Source of the DNA: Gammaproteobacteria bacterium
Lineage (GTDB): Bacteria; Pseudomonadota; Gammaproteobacteria; SZUA-152
Assembly (NCBI GenBank): GCA_013152545.1
Contig: JAADGF010000109.1
Location: 1 to 64,000 of the forward strand
Direction: 5' to 3'
Length of the DNA stretch: 64,000 nucleotides
The notes below the pieces were generated by a model, which was given only the letters and a program-made list of their open reading frames with translations, did not search any database and had not been told where the DNA came from. The position numbers and the translations under genes were made by a program. Position 1 is the first letter of the stretch. The number at the start of each line of letters is the position of its first letter. Shown one piece after another: positions 58,995 to 64,000 of the stretch.

Positions 58995-61900
58995 TTGGTA
59001 ACGGATTTATTAATGGATTTGTTGCCCGGTCTATTCCCCTTGCAGTTGTTCCCACAGGGAAGCCTAGAAAGCTCAGTGATCACGACTGTTTGGGTGGGAG
59101 TCTTTGTCGTTGCTTTCTTTAATCTGCGCCTGGGATGGGTGCTTTCCGGCCTGGTAGTGCCCGGCTACATCGTTCCATTATTACTGATGAAACCTTGGTC
59201 TGCAGGAATCATCTTTACCGAAGCGTTTATCACCTACTTTATCGTTCGTTTTCTATCAGAAGATTGCTCAAAGCTGGGGTATTGGAGCAATTTATTTGGC
59301 CGGGATCGTTTTTTTGCCATCATCCTGGTAAGCATTATGGTACGAGTCAGCTTCGATACTTGGTTATTGCCCTGGTTCGGCAATATGATGGAAAACCAGT
59401 GGCATATCACTTTTGATTACCGCAACAACCTTCATAGCTTTGGCCTTGTTATTATTGCCCTAATAGCAAATCAACTCTGGAAAACTGGGTTTTGGCGTGG
59501 TCTCCCTCCACTATTGATAACAGTATTGGTAACCTACATTATTGTGCGTTACGGCCTGATGGAATTCACGAATTTCACGGTGAGCAATCTCGCCTACATG
59601 TACGAAGACCTCGCTTCTTCAGTGCTTGCGACACCTAAAGCTTACATCATTTTAATCACCGCCGCATTTATAGCATCGCGCATGAATCTGCATTACGGTT
59701 GGGATTATAACGGTATATTAATTCCATCCCTGCTTGCCCTGCAATGGTATCAACCCAGTAAAATTTTCACATCCTTCGTTGAGGCCTTTCTAATTCTTGG
59801 TGTGGCGATGCTGCTATTACGAATACCCTGGCTTGCAAATCGTAACATTGAAGGGGCACGAAAAGTGTTGTTATTTTTCAACATTAGTTTTATCTATAAA
59901 CTAATTCTGGCGTATACCCTGCTTCACTTTTTCCCGGAAATAAAAGTCACCGACAGTTACGCATTCGGTTATATGTTAGCGACACTAATGGCGGTCAAAA
60001 TGCATGATAAAGAAATAGCCGCCCGCTTAACAAGAGCCACACTGCAAACATCACTGGTAGCGGTAGTTATGGCAAGCTTTGTAGGGTTTTTTTTAACCCT
60101 TTTACCGACCAACAACTTTACGCTGCAACCGGTTAATATGGCCAATACACGCTCTGTCGCGCCCATCAATAAAAGCATCATCGAACTTATCCGTGAAGAC
60201 AAAGTTACGCTCTACCGACCCAGAAAAACCAAAGGAGTGCCTCCTCCCCTACCACGCGAAATGGAAATATTTTCCAGCGCTATTAATCATTTATTATCCT
60301 ATGTTGCACTTAATGAAATAACGCATTTGCTTCAAGCCACCGCGTTACTGGAGCAGTTGCGGTACCAAGTCTATTTAGTTGAAGACCGCTACTTATATCT
60401 CAAGGAACAAGAACCCGGTAACGGCTGGGGAATCTATGTTATTGACAAACACAGTAAAAACAATTTGCTCATCGAAATTCCAGCACCATTGGAAGAGCTA
60501 GGCTCGCTAAATGCCGCTGCCTTATTGTATTCCAAAATGGAGGCCAAAGGACTTGCAATAGGCGGCTCACGGCGTTATGCCAATGCAGATGGTTCAGCCA
60601 ATGTTTTACACAATCAAGATACACTTTATCATGTTTTTCACCGCGCATTGGCACGTCGGGATGTATTACAGGTTCGCGGCTATACCGAGATCAGCGTGAG
60701 GGTATTAGGTGGTATGCGCCGCCTCGCATCACAAATTGACTTACCTGAGTTGCCTAGCACAATGTGGGTTAAGGCAAGTTTACCCACAAGCCTGAACCTC
60801 ATTGAATTAAAAAAACTATTGCCTAATCTGAATATCACATGGGACAGCACACCACTAGAGAATCGGCAGCGAGCATCAACCCACTCAGGTTTTGCCGAAC
60901 TTATTTTAAATAAAACTGACATGCGAAAACTCCTGGCCCAAGCAAATCTCGACAAACATGACATTCCGCTACAAATAAGTGAACAACGCATTGACGGCTA
61001 TTTACAACAATGGTTGTTGGAGGACAAAAACAGAATCGCTGGCCGTGGTACAAATTTGTATGTATCACCGCACACGGAAGAACTCTTATACTTCGACGAT
61101 GAGATACTCACGCCGCTTTGGCGGGCAATGCAGCAACAATACCGCGATGGCCACTGGACGCACGAAGGTAAAATAGAATTAAGAAATATCGCCATCGCTG
61201 CAACGATAATGGGTTATCAATTGGTGCAATATCAACACCGAGGCACAGGACAGGATTACCTCATTCTCACCGAAGCGGACGAAACCATGCGCCGAACAAA
61301 AGCGCGCCGCTACTGGGGAACATATGTGTTTCGGCTGGGCGCCACTGAAGGTTATATAGTGCAAGTACCTCGGCCACTTTATGAAATTAACAGCTTCGAG
61401 TACGCAGTTTCTCTGTTTGAACGCTTGGATGCCAAAGCACTGTTGATTGCCGGCACTAATCCTAAAGCAAATCTTGATGGCACATCTGACATTGTGCGCA
61501 TAGATAATGTCGAGAGCCTGTTTACACTGGTTAATCAAGTCGTATTACGTGAAAGTCAAACGATACCGATGATGATAATACATAGCCGGGCTTTCGGTCA
61601 CCGAAAGGATAGCGCAACGCCGCAGGAAGATGTACTGATTTCGCTACACAATGGTAAAAACACTCGCACTGGACTGCGTCCATTAAGCAAAAACCTTATT
61701 AACACGTTAGAAAAAGATGGCTTTCGTACACGGTTGGTGGACGGTTCACCGGAAACCGCTGGCTACGAAGTAGCAAGCATACCTCAGTATCTATACCTCA
61801 ACGCCAGTAGTAACAAAGAATTTGCCATTCTATGGGTCTCTCCCTTGGCACGCACAAGTTTTGGTGCAAAAAATGATAACCGTCAGGAACAGGCGCAATT

Positions 61901-62282
61901 TCATTCATTGGGCATACCGACAATTGAGGCCGATTTATACACGTACGTTGCAAGTTTAACAGGCAAAACAACTCAACCGGAAATCACCCAGGCATTACAC
62001 CAACGTGTGCAATACTACATTGAAGCACATGATGTTGTTACATTACGCCGTATCCAAAATGAATACCCGTCGCTAAACATAATACGATTGGTTGATCGTG
62101 ACTCGCGACAGTCGTTCATGCTAATTTTGACCGACCAGAACCACCTACTGCTCATCGCGAACCTGGGACCACGCAGGATAAAAAAAATTATTCAAGTGCC
62201 AGCAGGTAAAATTGAACACCCTAAAATATCTCGTTTTAAAGAATTAAGTGCTGGACTATTGGCATTTGAGGCAACGCCATGA
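58995..62282 (+). CDS. Giant membrane protein with tandem CapC/PgsC-like domains and duplicated C-terminal domains
   Basis: 1095 residues. The first about 370 contain two similar multi-helix blocks of the CapC/PgsC type (FFNLRLGWVLSGLVVPGYIVP, then MNLHYGWDYNGILIPSLLALQWY). In poly-gamma-glutamate makers, CapC is the membrane partner of the CapB ligase. The soluble part has two related domains (about 455-555 and 745-855): WGIYVI..LLIEIPAPLEELGSLNAAAL..MEAKGLAIGG..NADG and WGTYVF..YIVQVPRPLYEINSFEYAVSL..LDAKALLIAG..NLDG. Start TTG at 58995 after AGGATAA. An ATG at 59013 is the alternative. No CapB ligase is in view. The exact product is unknown. Its stop overlaps the next start by three bases (ATGA). 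Confidence 0.75.
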   Translation: MVTDLLMDLLPGLFPLQLFPQGSLESSVITTVWVGVFVVAFFNLRLGWVLSGLVVPGYIVPLLLMKPWSAGIIFTEAFITYFIVRFLSEDCSKLGYWSNLFGRDRFFAIILVSIMVRVSFDTWLLPWFGNMMENQWHITFDYRNNLHSFGLVIIALIANQLWKTGFWRGLPPLLITVLVTYIIVRYGLMEFTNFTVSNLAYMYEDLASSVLATPKAYIILITAAFIASRMNLHYGWDYNGILIPSLLALQWYQPSKIFTSFVEAFLILGVAMLLLRIPWLANRNIEGARKVLLFFNISFIYKLILAYTLLHFFPEIKVTDSYAFGYMLATLMAVKMHDKEIAARLTRATLQTSLVAVVMASFVGFFLTLLPTNNFTLQPVNMANTRSVAPINKSIIELIREDKVTLYRPRKTKGVPPPLPREMEIFSSAINHLLSYVALNEITHLLQATALLEQLRYQVYLVEDRYLYLKEQEPGNGWGIYVIDKHSKNNLLIEIPAPLEELGSLNAAALLYSKMEAKGLAIGGSRRYANADGSANVLHNQDTLYHVFHRALARRDVLQVRGYTEISVRVLGGMRRLASQIDLPELPSTMWVKASLPTSLNLIELKKLLPNLNITWDSTPLENRQRASTHSGFAELILNKTDMRKLLAQANLDKHDIPLQISEQRIDGYLQQWLLEDKNRIAGRGTNLYVSPHTEELLYFDDEILTPLWRAMQQQYRDGHWTHEGKIELRNIAIAATIMGYQLVQYQHRGTGQDYLILTEADETMRRTKARRYWGTYVFRLGATEGYIVQVPRPLYEINSFEYAVSLFERLDAKALLIAGTNPKANLDGTSDIVRIDNVESLFTLVNQVVLRESQTIPMMIIHSRAFGHRKDSATPQEDVLISLHNGKNTRTGLRPLSKNLINTLEKDGFRTRLVDGSPETAGYEVASIPQYLYLNASSNKEFAILWVSPLARTSFGAKNDNRQEQAQFHSLGIPTIEADLYTYVASLTGKTTQPEITQALHQRVQYYIEAHDVVTLRRIQNEYPSLNIIRLVDRDSRQSFMLILTDQNHLLLIANLGPRRIKKIIQVPAGKIEHPKISRFKELSAGLLAFEATP

Positions 62283-64000
62283 GATTTTTAGGAAGGAGCC
62301 TGTTCATAATAATATTACTACTGCTCATTGGGTTCAGCTACGAAAAACAATGGTATAGCAAACCCTGGTCGGGTTTACAAAAGAGCACCACCCTGCTTGA
62401 ATACGCCCGCCCCAGCCCAACGTATCTATTAAATAAAACAAAATGGCTAAAGTTTGCGCTAGACAATCGCGGTGATGTGTTAACGGTGATTAGCAACGCA
62501 AGCATTACACGCTCCAACGCTATACAGTCCGACATCACTTGGAAGTATGCGATTGACTATCAAATTTTGAATGCCGCTGGTACGCTATTAAAACAAAAGA
62601 CTTACCACCACCGCACAAGACTCACTCAATATTATGATAAAATAAAAAAGACATTACTTACCCGCACATTCTACCTGAATGACAGCCTAATGCCCACTGA
62701 CGGCTCCATTATGCGTATCAATACGGAAGGACTGGACAACCCAGCCATATTGCAATTGAAACTGGCTAGCCATTCAACAGCCCTCAACGAAGTAATGGTG
62801 CGCATTTACCAACCTGACCCAATACCCGTTCATAAACTTGCCTCAACCTGGCAACGACTCAGCGCAAAACAAAAAGTGTTTCTTGGTCGCGGCAGCGTAT
62901 ATGGACCTGAATTACTGCGGGAACAGGAGAAACGTTCGTTATTACGTAATCGTTCCGTGCCTATTGGCCCACAAGGCGTGCGTGGACAGGATTATCAGGA
63001 TCGAGTGTTATATTTTTTGCGCGATTATCCCGATGAATTAGTCGAACAAAAGGATCAAGCCGTGTTACCTGTCGGTCTCTTCGTCGACACATGGTTACGG
63101 GGCGTTATCGCCATACCCAAACAAGGTGTCCGCCTGGCAGTGCAATTCACACCGATTGAATCCAGTATGATCACAGCCTCAAGTCATCTTGATCTCCAAT
63201 GGACAGGACATGGACCCAGCGCCCCAAAACGGCAAAAATTGATATTAAACACACAAACTTCAGTATTACTACAACACTTCGACGGCGGCACACTCGAAAT
63301 CCAATCGCCAATTGCGGGTGTCGTCCGAGCCTACGCTGTCACCGGCAATTCTCAACAAGAGCTGGACATTGCACCATTATACCTGCGCAGCTATCAGATA
63401 GACATGCAGTCTCCCATAACGTATTTGGTAGAACACACTCAAAACATGGCAACTCCGTTTCGAGTTGATCTTCGTGTATTTACCAGCCCACTGGAAATAT
63501 CCCCACATTCCCGTGCCAAGTCAGTATCCTATGAAATCATGGATAAACAGAAAAATATCATTAAACAGGGTAAATTAAGTATCGACACCCCGATTTCAGT
63601 TTACGACCGCCTTTCCATGGACCACCGTAACTGGCAATTATCAGACCCCTCTCGGCATTATTTTTTATTGCCTAAAAAAGCGGCTAAAATTCGCTTCACA
63701 TCAAAACAGCCCGTACTACTAACGGCATACAGCCGACCGCCAGATCTGGCAAGAATATTACAGGTACCACAAGACTATTATACGCTACATGACAACCAGA
63801 AACTACGCCAGCCCGCGTGGTTTCGTGTACGCGCTGTAAACAACACGATACTGGAAAACAATAACCAAACGGTATTGTTACGCATACAGCGCCGCCCCCG
63901 AGAGAAGAATGAACACATTTTGGCTGGTAACTATTTATGGGAAAACTATCAACCAAGTGGTTCTTGGCGCGCGCGTTATTTACTGGCTCCTCGAAATAAT
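62279..64000 (+). CDS. Membrane-anchored protein of unknown function (runs off right edge)
   Basis: The frame is open from the ATG at 62279 to the end of the window, 574 codons. It begins with a single membrane anchor (FLGRSLFIIILLLLIGFSYE). A long extracytoplasmic region of beta-like sequence follows with no recognised domain, containing GQDYQDRVLYFLRDYPDELV and QGVRLAVQFTPIESS. Translational overlap with the CapC-like gene and lack of spacer indicate one operon, so it is probably an accessory of the same envelope polymer system. Confidence 0.75.
   Translation, partial: MRFLGRSLFIIILLLLIGFSYEKQWYSKPWSGLQKSTTLLEYARPSPTYLLNKTKWLKFALDNRGDVLTVISNASITRSNAIQSDITWKYAIDYQILNAAGTLLKQKTYHHRTRLTQYYDKIKKTLLTRTFYLNDSLMPTDGSIMRINTEGLDNPAILQLKLASHSTALNEVMVRIYQPDPIPVHKLASTWQRLSAKQKVFLGRGSVYGPELLREQEKRSLLRNRSVPIGPQGVRGQDYQDRVLYFLRDYPDELVEQKDQAVLPVGLFVDTWLRGVIAIPKQGVRLAVQFTPIESSMITASSHLDLQWTGHGPSAPKRQKLILNTQTSVLLQHFDGGTLEIQSPIAGVVRAYAVTGNSQQELDIAPLYLRSYQIDMQSPITYLVEHTQNMATPFRVDLRVFTSPLEISPHSRAKSVSYEIMDKQKNIIKQGKLSIDTPISVYDRLSMDHRNWQLSDPSRHYFLLPKKAAKIRFTSKQPVLLTAYSRPPDLARILQVPQDYYTLHDNQKLRQPAWFRVRAVNNTILENNNQTVLLRIQRRPREKNEHILAGNYLWENYQPSGSWRARYLLAPRNN

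Overview
The window looks like a chromosomal segment from a sulfur-oxidising gammaproteobacterium. This rests on the gene neighbourhoods lptG/lptF-pepA-holC and cysS/ppiA/ppiB/lpxH, which are typical of the class, on a soxXYZAB thiosulfate-oxidation cluster, and on tusA and dsrE2 sulfur-carrier genes. It also has a PEP-CTERM protein, large surface-type repeat proteins and many small foldback (MITE-like) repeats. The exact lineage cannot be named from sequence alone. No rRNA, tRNA or CRISPR array was recognised by eye.

Layout. 1-4 kb: a frameshifted Ig-like repeat surface protein and a PEP-CTERM protein. 4.5-9.4 kb: housekeeping genes (amiC-type amidase, tsaE, nnr, queG). 9.8-23.7 kb: the most striking part, a minus-strand run encoding, in transcription order, a TPR protein, a b-type membrane cytochrome, three giant multihaem c-type cytochromes (21, 27 and 41 CXXCH motifs by hand count, 89 in total), a small anchored protein, and a large predicted outer-membrane beta-barrel with TPR. 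25.4-32 kb: a divergent membrane-anchored ferredoxin/FAD/NAD(P) oxidoreductase, then Sel1 and ankyrin repeat proteins and a FadL-type porin. 32.5-40.4 kb: sulfur metabolism (dsrE2, tusA, soxXYZA, soxB) with a BepA-type protease in between. 40.5-54.7 kb: housekeeping genes interrupted by nested MITE-like repeats and transposase remnants. 55.7-64 kb: a CHASE2 sensor-like protein that lacks kinase residues, a receiver protein, a giant CapC/PgsC-like membrane protein, and a membrane-anchored protein running off the window.

Candidate undescribed system. The 9.8-26.8 kb block contains the parts expected of a trans-envelope electron conduit. These are a cytoplasm-facing flavin/FeS oxidoreductase, a bis-histidine b-type cytochrome in the inner membrane, very long periplasmic or extracellular haem chains, and an outer-membrane barrel that could serve as a sheath. 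The 27- and 41-haem proteins share nearly identical N- and C-terminal caps and differ in the number of middle repeats, and the 41-haem gene carries a recent in-frame duplication (offset 726 bp). This suggests haem wires whose length evolves by repeat expansion. Because sox genes lie nearby, electrons from sulfur oxidation could be one source. The direction of flow and all partners are inference.

The sox set contains X, Y, Z, A and B but no soxCD in view. With tusA and dsrE2 nearby, this fits a pathway in which sulfane sulfur is stored or passed to a cytoplasmic route, although the deciding genes would lie outside the window.
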